Origin: Bacillus sp. AFS037270
GTDB taxonomy: Bacteria > Bacillota > Bacilli > Bacillales_B > DSM-18226
NCBI RefSeq assembly: GCF_002585305.1
Contig: NZ_NUNF01000023.1
Span: 1-14,334 of the forward strand
Reading direction: 5' to 3'
DNA length: 14,334 nt
The position numbers and the translations under genes were made by a program. This document shows positions 6,259-12,643 of the stretch, piece by piece (position 1 is the first letter of the stretch; every line of letters begins with the position of its first letter). The notes beneath the pieces are model-generated. The model was not told where the DNA came from and searched no databases. It saw only the letters and a list, made by a program, of their open reading frames with translations.

Positions 6259-6351
6259 TTATTTATTAGTACCAGGTTTGTCGTTATACCCCGCTGTGAA
6301 GATAGCTGCCAAAAACGTAACCATTACTAAAATAACGATGAAAGTATTCAT
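6259..6351 (-). CDS. Small single-pass membrane protein, 30 residues
   Basis: The frame encodes 30 residues: MNTF, then an uninterrupted hydrophobic stretch of about 18 residues (IVILVMVTFLAAIFTAG), then a polar tail YNDKPGTNK. This is the shape of a one-helix membrane miniprotein. Three signals support a real gene. AAAGGGGG lies about 11 bases before the ATG. A TATAAT-type promoter lies about 110 bases upstream. The strong bidirectional terminator lies just past the TAA. The gene is convergent with nfrA and divergent from prkA. I do not recognise the family. Many sporulation, stress and toxin-like peptides of Bacillus look like this, so no function is assigned. It is too short for most automatic gene calling. 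Confidence 0.72.
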   Translation of the reverse strand: MNTFIVILVMVTFLAAIFTAGYNDKPGTNK

Positions 6352-6391
6352 GTTATGTACTGCCCCCTTTGTCCCGTTTTTAAATAAGATT

Positions 6392-6432
6392 GTTTAGCTA
6401 AAGGACTACTTGATAAGTGGAACCCGCTAAAC
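6392..6432 (-). other. Imperfect hairpin in the leader of the small membrane-protein gene
   Basis: GTTTAGC (6392-6398) pairs with GCTAAAC (6426-6432). Inside, CTACTT (6406-6411) pairs with AAGTGG (6415-6420), with an internal loop between the two stems. In the predicted minus-strand transcript it occupies roughly nucleotides 20-60 of a leader of about 100 nt. There is no T-run. It could be a regulatory or stability element. It could also have a role on the plus strand, though it lies upstream of the predicted prkA start point. Confidence 0.5.
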
Positions 6433-6459
6433 GGACGCTTTTCTGACACATACAATTTT

Positions 6460-6487
6460 ATTATAGCCTAAGATTTTAAAATGAAAA
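6460..6487 (-). promoter_or_regulatory. Probable sigma-A promoter of the small membrane-protein gene
   Basis: On the minus strand: TTTTCA (6487-6482), 16-bp spacer, consensus TATAAT (6465-6460). The start point near 6453 gives a leader of about 100 nt. The -35 is weak (4 of 6). Confidence 0.55.
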
Positions 6488-6543
6488 GAGCAATATTCCT
6501 TTTAATGAAATAAAAAAGATAGACAATATCTCGAAATGGTTAC

Positions 6544-6572
6544 GCATGTTCAAGTCTTTTAGTGCATAGAGT
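6544..6572 (+). promoter_or_regulatory. Sigma-E-like promoter of prkA
   Basis: GCATGTT (6544-6550, 6 of 7 to the -35 consensus KMATATT), 14-bp spacer, CATAGAGT (6565-6572, close to the -10 consensus CATACANT). A start near 6579 leaves about 33 nt to the prkA ATG. Mother-cell expression is as expected for prkA. Confidence 0.6.
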
Positions 6573-6611
6573 ATATTAATCGTCTCTGATAACCTACAGG
6601 GGGAGGGCCAT

Positions 6612-8507
6612 ATGGACATTTTAAAAAAAATCGAGAGGTACCGTGAAGAAGAGGAAAAACTTCGCTGGGAAGGAACATTCGCTGACTATTTATTGTTGTT
6701 GAAGGAAAAGCCGTGGGTAGCACAATCTGCACATTCTCGAGTTTATAATATGATCAGAGATGCAGGAATTGAAGAAGTTAAAGGGACGAAGCAGTACAAT
6801 TTCTTTAGTAATCAATTATTTGGCTTAGAAGAGTCGCTAGAAAGGCTTGTTGAAGAATACTTCCATCCTGCTGCCAAAAGGCTGGACGTAAGAAAGCGGA
6901 TTTTACTATTAATGGGTCCGGTGAGTGGAGGTAAATCTACCCTTGTTACCATGTTAAAAAGAGGGTTAGAAAACTACTCACATACGGATAGAGGTTCCGT
7001 TTTTGCCATCAAAGGATGCCCGATGCATGAAGATCCCTTGCACTTAATTCCGCATCATTTGCGGGCAGATTTCTTTGAGGAATATGGGATTCGGATTGAA
7101 GGAAACTTATCTCCATTGAACATGATGCGCTTAGAGCAGGAATATGGAGGTAGAATTGAAGATGTTTTAGTGGAAAGAATATTCTTCTCAGAAGATAAGC
7201 GGACTGGTATTGGAACCTTTAGTCCATCTGATCCAAAATCTCAGGATATTGCTGATTTAACAGGAAGTATTGATTTCTCGACCATTGCAGAATATGGCTC
7301 AGAATCAGACCCAAGGGCCTATCGCTTTGATGGTGAACTAAATAAGGCGAACCGAGGTATGATGGAATTTCAAGAGATGTTAAAGTGTGACGAGAAATTC
7401 CTCTGGCATTTATTATCACTAACTCAAGAGGGGAATTTTAAAGCAGGCAGATTTGCCTTAATTAGTGCTGATGAGCTAATTGTTGCTCACACGAACGAAA
7501 CAGAATACCGTTCCTTTATTTCTAATAAGAAAAATGAAGCACTTCATTCTAGGATTATTGTGATGCCGATTCCTTACAATTTAAAGGCGTCGCAGGAAGA
7601 AAGAATTTATGAAAAAATGATTAATGAGAGTGATGTTTCGGATGTGCACATTGCACCGCATACGTTAAAGGTTGCTGCGATGTTTACAATCTTAACCCGC
7701 TTAAAGGAACCGAAAAAGGGCGATATTGACCTGCTTAAAAAAATGCGTCTCTACGATGGTGAGAATGTAGAAGGATTTAATTTGGCAGATGTGGAAGAAC
7801 TGAAACGCGAATATCCAGATGAAGGGATGAGTGGTATAGATCCTCGTTATGTTATTAATCGCATTTCATCGACCATCATTCGTAAAGAAGTACCGTCCAT
7901 AAATGCCTTAGATGTATTAAGATCGTTAAAAGACGGACTTGACCAGCATCCATCGATTACGGCTGAGCTGCGAGATCGGTATATGAATTACATCTCATTA
8001 GCGCGGAAGGAATATGACAATATTGCCAAAAACGAAGTGCAAAAGGCGTTTGTATACTCCTATGAAGAATCAGCTAAAACATTAATGGATAATTACCTTG
8101 ATAACGTTGAGGCTTACTGCAATAAAGCAAAGCTGCGTGATCAGTTAACAGGGGAAGAAATAAATCCGGATGAAAAGCTAATGCGTTCGATTGAGGAGCA
8201 AATCGGTATCTCTGAAAATGCTAAAAAAGCCTTCAGGGAAGAAATTTTAATCAGGATTTCTGCTTTTGCCAGAAAAGGCAAGCGGTTTGATTACAATTCC
8301 CATGATAGGCTCAGGGAAGCGATTCAAAAGAAATTATTTGCTGATCTTAAGGACGTTGTTAAGATTACCACCTCATCTAAGACACCAGATGAGCAGCAAT
8401 TGAAGAAAATTAATGATGTTGTCGCTCGCTTAATTGATGAACATGGCTATAATTCGACATCAGCAAATGAATTACTTCGCTATGTAGGAAGCTTACTAAA
8501 CAGATAA
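6612..8507 (+). CDS. prkA: PrkA, AAA+ serine protein kinase / ATP-dependent protease-like sporulation protein
   Basis: 631 residues, full length for the family. The N-terminal AAA+ module contains Walker A GPVSGGKST at 102-110, a Walker B-like segment around NRGMMEFQEMLK (247-258) and HSR at 312-314 as a possible sensor or arginine finger. The C-terminal part (about 430-631) is the PrkA domain that gave the family its serine-kinase label. In B. subtilis, PrkA supports sporulation; it has been described both as a kinase and as a Lon-like ATP-dependent protease acting on the repressor ScoC/Hpr, so its biochemical activity is debated. Cytoplasmic; no membrane segment. ATG start with GGGGGAGGG just upstream. 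It has a sigma-E-like promoter and its own terminator, and yhbH, its usual partner gene, follows. spoVR, the third usual partner, is not here. Confidence 0.97.
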   Translation: MDILKKIERYREEEEKLRWEGTFADYLLLLKEKPWVAQSAHSRVYNMIRDAGIEEVKGTKQYNFFSNQLFGLEESLERLVEEYFHPAAKRLDVRKRILLLMGPVSGGKSTLVTMLKRGLENYSHTDRGSVFAIKGCPMHEDPLHLIPHHLRADFFEEYGIRIEGNLSPLNMMRLEQEYGGRIEDVLVERIFFSEDKRTGIGTFSPSDPKSQDIADLTGSIDFSTIAEYGSESDPRAYRFDGELNKANRGMMEFQEMLKCDEKFLWHLLSLTQEGNFKAGRFALISADELIVAHTNETEYRSFISNKKNEALHSRIIVMPIPYNLKASQEERIYEKMINESDVSDVHIAPHTLKVAAMFTILTRLKEPKKGDIDLLKKMRLYDGENVEGFNLADVEELKREYPDEGMSGIDPRYVINRISSTIIRKEVPSINALDVLRSLKDGLDQHPSITAELRDRYMNYISLARKEYDNIAKNEVQKAFVYSYEESAKTLMDNYLDNVEAYCNKAKLRDQLTGEEINPDEKLMRSIEEQIGISENAKKAFREEILIRISAFARKGKRFDYNSHDRLREAIQKKLFADLKDVVKITTSSKTPDEQQLKKINDVVARLIDEHGYNSTSANELLRYVGSLLNR

Positions 8508-8526
8508 TTTGGGTTTAAAATAGTAC

Positions 8527-8562
8527 GGACTGGCAGATAAAACACTGTCAGTCTCTTTTTTT
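8527..8562 (+). terminator. Intrinsic terminator after prkA
   Basis: GACTGGCAG (8528-8536) pairs with CTGTCAGTC (8545-8553) with one G:T wobble, 8-nt loop, then TCTTTTTTT. It separates prkA from yhbH. Confidence 0.92.
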
Positions 8563-8664
8563 CCAATAAATAAATTTCTATTAATCCAATCTTTTAGACA
8601 AAAATTTCTCTTTGTGTTTATCTTGTCCAAGTAATAGGCAAACAACCAATTGTCAAAATTATTT

Positions 8665-8693
8665 GTAAATTATTCGCTACTTCTGCATAGGAT
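8665..8693 (+). promoter_or_regulatory. Possible sigma-E-like promoter of yhbH
   Basis: GTAAATT (8665-8671, 5 of 7 to KMATATT), 14-bp spacer, CATAGGAT (8686-8693), the same geometry and a near-identical -10 to the prkA site. The leader would be about 100 nt. The rest of 8563-8802 is AT-rich, with no gene or clear sigma-A promoter. Confidence 0.42.
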
Positions 8694-8802
8694 AAAGTAA
8701 TCCATCATTTAATTGATTTTTTTCATTCGCGTTATTTTATGTATTTGTTAAAAAATTGTGCAGTATGGAGTAAATTTTTAATTTAATAAGGAGGGGTTTA
8801 TA

Positions 8803-9969
8803 GTGACTGTCGATAACCATCAATTTGTGATTTCTAGAGAAGATTGGTCCCTCCACCGTAAAGGCCACGATGACCAACAGCGCCATCAAGAAAAAGTCCA
8901 GGAGGCAATCCGCAACAATCTTCCAGAATTAATTACAGAAGAGAGTATTATTATGTCTAATGGTCGCGATATGGTAAAAATTCCAATTCGTTCATTGGAC
9001 GAATATAAAATTCGCTATAATTATGACAAAAACAAACACGTGGGCCAAGGTGACGGTGAGAGTCAAGTCGGTGACGTAGTAGCAAGAGACGGTTCGAGCG
9101 GGCAAAAGGGGCCAGGAAAGGGTCAAGGTGCAGGTGATCAAGCAGGAGAAGACTATTTTGAAGCAGAAGTATCTTTAATGGAACTAGAGGAAGCACTATT
9201 TAAGCAATTAGAGCTGCCAAACTTAAAGAAAAAAGAGGAACAAGAACATCTAGTAGAAAATATTGAGTTCAATGATATCCGGAAAACCGGATTAATGGGA
9301 AACATCGATAAAAAACGTACGATGATGTCTGCTTTTAAGCGAAATGCGATGAGTGGCAAGCCTGCCTTCCACCCAATTTACAAGGATGATTTAAAGTTTA
9401 AAACTTGGAATGAAGTAGTGAAACCTGATTCAAAAGCGGTTGTGATTGCGATGATGGATACAAGCGGTAGTATGGGAATATGGGAAAAATATATGGCCCG
9501 AAGCTTTTTCTTCTGGATGACACGCTTTTTACGAACAAAATACGAAACAGTAGAAATTGAATTTATTGCTCATCATACTGAGGCAAAAGTAGTTACAGAA
9601 GAAGACTTTTTCTCTAAAGGGGAAAGCGGTGGAACCATTTGTTCATCCGCCTATAGAAAAGCCTTAGAAATCATTGACGCTAAATATAATCCACGGAAGT
9701 TCAACATTTATCCATTCCACTTTTCTGACGGTGATAACTTAACATCCGACAATGCCAGATGCGTGAAGCTCGTAGAGGAATTAATGAAAGTATCCAACAT
9801 GTTCGGCTACGGAGAAGTAAATCAATATAATCGCCATTCCACATTAATGTCAGCCTATAAAAACATCAAGGATGAACAGTTCCGATATTATATACTCAAG
9901 CAAAAAGCAGATGTTTTCCATGCGATGAAAAGCTTTTTCCAAAAAGAAGAATCAAAATTATACGCTTGA
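8803..9969 (+). CDS. yhbH: Sporulation protein YhbH (DUF444, VWA-like domain)
   Basis: 388 residues of the YhbH/YeaH (DUF444) family, full length. A basic N-terminal part (1-75) is followed by a Gly/Asp-rich linker (81-113), a helical acidic segment, and from about residue 210 a von Willebrand A-like domain. The metal-site motif DTSGSM is at 219-224, a GGT at 276-278, and FSDGDN (D309) at the position of the third metal-binding loop. The family is genetically tied to PrkA and SpoVR; in B. subtilis, yhbH is a sporulation gene, and the enterobacterial homologue YeaH sits beside YeaG (PrkA). A scaffold or metal-dependent adhesion role is inferred from the domain only. Cytoplasmic, no signal peptide. 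GTG start with AAGGAGGGG 7-8 bases upstream. A strong terminator follows at once. Confidence 0.95.
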   Translation: MTVDNHQFVISREDWSLHRKGHDDQQRHQEKVQEAIRNNLPELITEESIIMSNGRDMVKIPIRSLDEYKIRYNYDKNKHVGQGDGESQVGDVVARDGSSGQKGPGKGQGAGDQAGEDYFEAEVSLMELEEALFKQLELPNLKKKEEQEHLVENIEFNDIRKTGLMGNIDKKRTMMSAFKRNAMSGKPAFHPIYKDDLKFKTWNEVVKPDSKAVVIAMMDTSGSMGIWEKYMARSFFFWMTRFLRTKYETVEIEFIAHHTEAKVVTEEDFFSKGESGGTICSSAYRKALEIIDAKYNPRKFNIYPFHFSDGDNLTSDNARCVKLVEELMKVSNMFGYGEVNQYNRHSTLMSAYKNIKDEQFRYYILKQKADVFHAMKSFFQKEESKLYA

Positions 9970-10007
9970 AAAAATTGACAGGAGAATACTCCTGTCAATT
10001 TTTTTGT
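9969..10007 (+). terminator. Intrinsic terminator after yhbH
   Basis: Perfect 16-bp stem, A-run plus TTGACAGGAG against CTCCTGTCAA plus T-run, 4-nt AATA loop. The stem begins at the last base of the stop codon. The A/T-run symmetry means it could work on both strands. Confidence 0.95.
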
Positions 10008-10048
10008 CTTGTGCGATAGATAAAATATGGTAAAAATGGCTTTAAGAA

Positions 10049-10116
10049 TTGTCTAGCTACAGCGCCAAGGAAAGTATGAACTATTTTTTTCCCTGATCAA
10101 GGCGCCTAAGCTTTTC
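10049..10116. repeat. Degenerate Bacillus intergenic inverted-repeat (REP-like) element
   Basis: Left end TTGTCTAGCTACAGCGCC and right end GGCGCCTAAGCTTTTC resemble the ends of a short palindromic intergenic element I recall as common in Bacillus and relatives (TGTCTAGCTCCAGCGCC ... GGCGCTTGCGCTTTTC). The ends pair imperfectly. Inside, GGAAA (10069-10073) pairs with TTTCC (10088-10092). The middle is short and AT-rich, as in a decayed copy. No gene lies between 10008 and 10204. Confidence 0.55.
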
Positions 10117-10204
10117 GGTTTTTCAGACATTACCAATAATACTTTCCCTAAAAAGATCAACAATAAAAAGGCAAGAACATTTTTGAAATGAGGGGGTATT
10201 ACCA

Positions 10205-11191
10205 TTGATAAAAAAACCAGTTGGATTACTATTAACAGCAGTCCTTACGATGGGACTCGCTGCTTGTAATAATGATAACCGTAATGATATAAATGACCGT
10301 ACAGACAATCGTGTCGGATTTGATACAAATGACAGAAATAATCGTGTTGTAAATGTTCGTAATAATCGAGATAATGGCATCGATCATAACGGACCACTTA
10401 CAGAGGATTATTCAAACCGTAACAATAATGAACCTGATTTAGATACAAATCTCTTTAATGATAAGCGAAAAGTCAAAAGGAATAACGATGATACGATTTC
10501 TGCCTATTATACAAACTTAAATAGCAGTCAATATCCACACACTCAAGCCGTTTTAATTAGAGATGCGAAATATCAGTATATTACGGTGGATCCTAGACAA
10601 AAAAACTGGTTCCAATTTGGCTTTATTCAACCAGGACAAACGAATACACAGCAGCAAAGACCTGCAGCACAGGCACCAGCTCAACAGCAAACAACACGGC
10701 AGGCACCGAACCAAGCACCTGCCCAACAGGCAACACCTGTACCTAGACAGCAGCAGACCCAAGCACCAAGTGGTGCTGCACAAAATCAAAATAATACGGT
10801 TACGTCAGGAACTGTGAGTCAATATGTCCAACAGGTCATAGATCTTACCAATCAACAAAGAACTAAAAATGGTTTGCCAGCCTTAAAAGCCGATACACAG
10901 CTTAGTGGTGTGGCTCAAAAGAAGGCAGTGGATATGCAGCAAAATCATTATTTTTCACATACCAGTCCGACCTACGGATCTCCATTTGACATGATGAGAG
11001 ACTTTGGCGTCACTTATAAGTCTGCAGGTGAAAATATTGCTCAAGGACAACGAACACCACAAGAGGTAGTAACCGCTTGGATGAATAGTGAAGGCCACCG
11101 TAAAAATATTTTAAGTTCTAACTTTACACATATTGGGGTAGGATTCGAACAAACGGGGAAAAACTGGTCCCAGATGTTTATTGGTAAGTAA
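10205..11191 (+). CDS. CAP/SCP-domain lipoprotein (YkwD-like)
   Basis: 328 residues from a TTG start with GAGGGGG 8 bases upstream. A lipoprotein signal (MIKK, hydrophobic stretch, lipobox LAAC with C21) predicts a membrane-anchored surface protein. Residues 22-85 are extremely rich in Asn, Asp and Arg. About 95-143 is a short more ordered segment (AYYTNLNSSQYP, WFQFGFIQPGQ). About 144-197 is a Gln/Ala/Pro/Thr linker typical of wall-spanning segments. 203-328 is a CAP domain with the usual tetrad H252 (FSHTSP), E276 (AGENIA), E296 and H298 (NSEGHR). Bacterial CAP proteins such as B. subtilis YkwD share this layout; their activity is largely unknown. No clear promoter was found. It ends in a terminator shared with the kinase gene. 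A spore-related role is possible from the neighbours but unproven. Confidence 0.93.
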   Translation: MIKKPVGLLLTAVLTMGLAACNNDNRNDINDRTDNRVGFDTNDRNNRVVNVRNNRDNGIDHNGPLTEDYSNRNNNEPDLDTNLFNDKRKVKRNNDDTISAYYTNLNSSQYPHTQAVLIRDAKYQYITVDPRQKNWFQFGFIQPGQTNTQQQRPAAQAPAQQQTTRQAPNQAPAQQATPVPRQQQTQAPSGAAQNQNNTVTSGTVSQYVQQVIDLTNQQRTKNGLPALKADTQLSGVAQKKAVDMQQNHYFSHTSPTYGSPFDMMRDFGVTYKSAGENIAQGQRTPQEVVTAWMNSEGHRKNILSSNFTHIGVGFEQTGKNWSQMFIGK

Positions 11192-11198
11192 GAAACAA

Positions 11199-11240
11199 AA
11201 AACAAACCGACAGATTCTAAACTCTGCCGGTTTGTTTATT
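11199..11240. terminator. Bidirectional terminator between the CAP lipoprotein and the histidine kinase
   Basis: AAACAAACCG (11200-11209) pairs with CGGTTTGTTT (11228-11237), and after one mismatch CAGA pairs with TCTG around an 8-nt loop. A-run and T-run flank it, so it serves both strands. The kinase's TAG stop (11219-11217) lies in the loop, and its last residues KQTGRV are encoded by one arm. Confidence 0.93.
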
Positions 11241-12488
11241 TCCTTTAATCGGAATGGTTGGGAATTGAAAGTGAAAAGTGGTTCCTTTTCCAACATCACT
11301 TTCCACCCATATGGATCCATCCATGGCTCTGACAATGCTATAAACCACCATCATGCCCAAGCCAGTGCCATTTTTTCCTTTGGTAGAATAAAATGGTTCC
11401 CCTAACCGTTCAAGCTGCTGGGGAGACATTCCAATCCCGGTATCCTTCACCTTAATGGTTACATCGTTTTGACTATATTCGGTAAAAACATGTAAATATC
11501 CGCCATGTGGCATTGATTCTATCGCATTTTTCAGAACGTTTACAAAGCATTGTCTAAACTTTTGTCCATCTCCTTTAATAAATCCTATTATTGAAAAGTC
11601 AGTGATAATTTCAACTGAATTTTGGTTTGCTAAAGGCTGAAGAATACTGATAATTTGCCGGAGTTCGCTTTTTACATTTAGTTCTTCAAGAGATTCGAGT
11701 GCGGGTTTTGCAAATGTCAAGTAATCCTGAATAACCCTCTCAGCCGAGAATAATTCTTCCTTAACGATTGCTAGATATTCCTTCCTTTTTTGTCTTGATA
11801 AATAATCGTCTTGCAACAGTTGAACAAATCCACTTGCCGCTGTTAGTGGATTTCTAATTTCATGGGAGATAGCAGCCCCCATTTGCTCGACCGCCTTTAA
11901 TTTCTCCGCCTTAATAAGCTCTTGCTGCATCTCGTTAGTCTTTCTTATAAATTCGATTCCATAGGAAATGATGCCAATACCTAGAGACGGGATTACAAGA
12001 TAAGCAAACCATGCATCAACAAGGTTGAGCGGTGCAACATCAAAACTCATACCCAGCACTGTCAGTATACCAAGGATCATTCCCATGCATATGGTACATA
12101 AAATTCGCCGGGCGGGAGCTTGTTTAAAAAACCAAGGGTGGAAGCGCCATAGGATAAATGCAAGTGGAATATAAAGAGCCAGGGTTTGCCAAAAGCCAAT
12201 ATTGATTCCATAAAATCCTCTTATAGCAACCATGGCTCCGATCAGTATAGGCCCGATACCGACATATAAACCGCCAAGAACTAAAGGAATCATTCGTAAA
12301 TCAAATCTGGCGTATGAAACAGGTGCGTAGGAAAATTGAATGCATAACCATATCGTTAAAATAAACAATCCTATGTAAGAGGGCTTTGATAGGGAGAATT
12401 TTTTACTTTTTTCAAGATATAATAAACCAACAAATAGTAAAATAATCATAAGAGAAAGATTGAAGAAAAGGTGTTTCGTGATTTCCAT
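11217..12488 (-). CDS. KinB-like sensor histidine kinase (5TMR-LYT-like sensor, HisKA, HATPase)
   Basis: About 423 residues from the ATG at 12488 (KinB of B. subtilis is of similar size). Residues 1-185 form six or so membrane helices with the 5TMR-LYT signature DLRMIPLVLGGLYVGIGP, then a HisKA domain with H209 in SHEIRNPLTAASGFVQLL, and an HATPase domain: N box with N321, DTGIGM at 349-354, GTGLGM at 374-379. The sequence after the histidine closely resembles the sporulation kinases that phosphorylate Spo0F. There is no response regulator beside it, so it is an orphan kinase as those are. Start: a longer frame from TTG at 12542 exists, but ATG 12488 has GGATGGTGA just upstream and a promoter at 12549-12521 that lies inside the longer frame. 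The ligand sensed is unknown. A direct role in the phosphorelay is an inference from sequence type. Confidence 0.93.
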   Translation of the reverse strand: MEITKHLFFNLSLMIILLFVGLLYLEKSKKFSLSKPSYIGLFILTIWLCIQFSYAPVSYARFDLRMIPLVLGGLYVGIGPILIGAMVAIRGFYGINIGFWQTLALYIPLAFILWRFHPWFFKQAPARRILCTICMGMILGILTVLGMSFDVAPLNLVDAWFAYLVIPSLGIGIISYGIEFIRKTNEMQQELIKAEKLKAVEQMGAAISHEIRNPLTAASGFVQLLQDDYLSRQKRKEYLAIVKEELFSAERVIQDYLTFAKPALESLEELNVKSELRQIISILQPLANQNSVEIITDFSIIGFIKGDGQKFRQCFVNVLKNAIESMPHGGYLHVFTEYSQNDVTIKVKDTGIGMSPQQLERLGEPFYSTKGKNGTGLGMMVVYSIVRAMDGSIWVESDVGKGTTFHFQFPTIPIKGNKQTGRV

Positions 12489-12492
12489 TTTC

Positions 12493-12501
12493 TCACCATC
12501 C
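12493..12501 (-). promoter_or_regulatory. Ribosome binding site deciding the kinase start
   Basis: GGATGGTGA on the minus strand, 4 bases before ATG at 12488. The TTG at 12542 has no ribosome site before it. Confidence 0.6.
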
Positions 12502-12520
12502 ATAATGAGCTCATAGGAAA

Positions 12521-12549
12521 ATTTTACATTTAATTTTGGCAAGTTACAA
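12521..12549 (-). promoter_or_regulatory. Probable sigma-A promoter of the kinase gene
   Basis: On the minus strand: TTGTAA (12549-12544), 17-bp spacer, TAAAAT (12526-12521). The start point near 12514 leaves about 26 nt to the ATG. A degenerate Spo0A-box-like TTTTGCGAA lies just upstream at 12563-12555. Confidence 0.55.
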
Positions 12550-12596
12550 CAAAATTCGCAAAATATTTTGAAAAGGTGACATATCCATAGTTAATA

Positions 12597-12643
12597 TAAA
12601 AAAATAAACCTGGAAGCGATTCACGTTGGAATCCTACCAGGTT
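12597..12643 (-). terminator. Terminator of the diguanylate cyclase gene, overlapping its stop codon
   Basis: On the minus strand: AACCTGG (12643-12637) pairs with CCAGGTT (12613-12607), upper stem GATTC/GAATC, loop CAACGT, then TATTTTTTT. The TGA stop (12623-12621) falls at the loop edge; the codons for the last residues make the 5' arm. Confidence 0.88.

Noticed and set aside
6449..6456. CATACAAT, a perfect sigma-E -10 on the plus strand upstream of prkA
   Set aside because: No acceptable -35 lies 13-15 bp upstream (TAAACGG at 14 bp), and the site at 6544-6572 is closer to prkA with both boxes matching. It could still be a minor second start.
8521..8562. Shared TAGTACGG word after trmL (near 5410) and after prkA (near 8521) as a possible repeat
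   Set aside because: Only eight bases are common and the following hairpins differ; chance is sufficient.
8957..9359. Minus-strand open frames within yhbH
   Set aside because: They lie wholly inside a well-supported conserved gene, with Leu/Ser-rich translations and no start signals.
10553..10817. Open frames on both strands inside the Gln/Ala/Pro linker of the lipoprotein gene
   Set aside because: They are frame shadows of a repetitive CAG/CCA-rich coding segment, with biased composition and no ribosome site.
12489..12542. Longer kinase starting at TTG 12542
   Set aside because: No ribosome binding site precedes it, the predicted promoter lies inside the extra segment, and the ATG at 12488 gives a KinB-like N terminus (MEITKHL).
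12555..12563. TTTTGCGAA as a Spo0A box at the kinase promoter
   Set aside because: Only 7 of 9 positions match, with two core mismatches; too weak to call alone.
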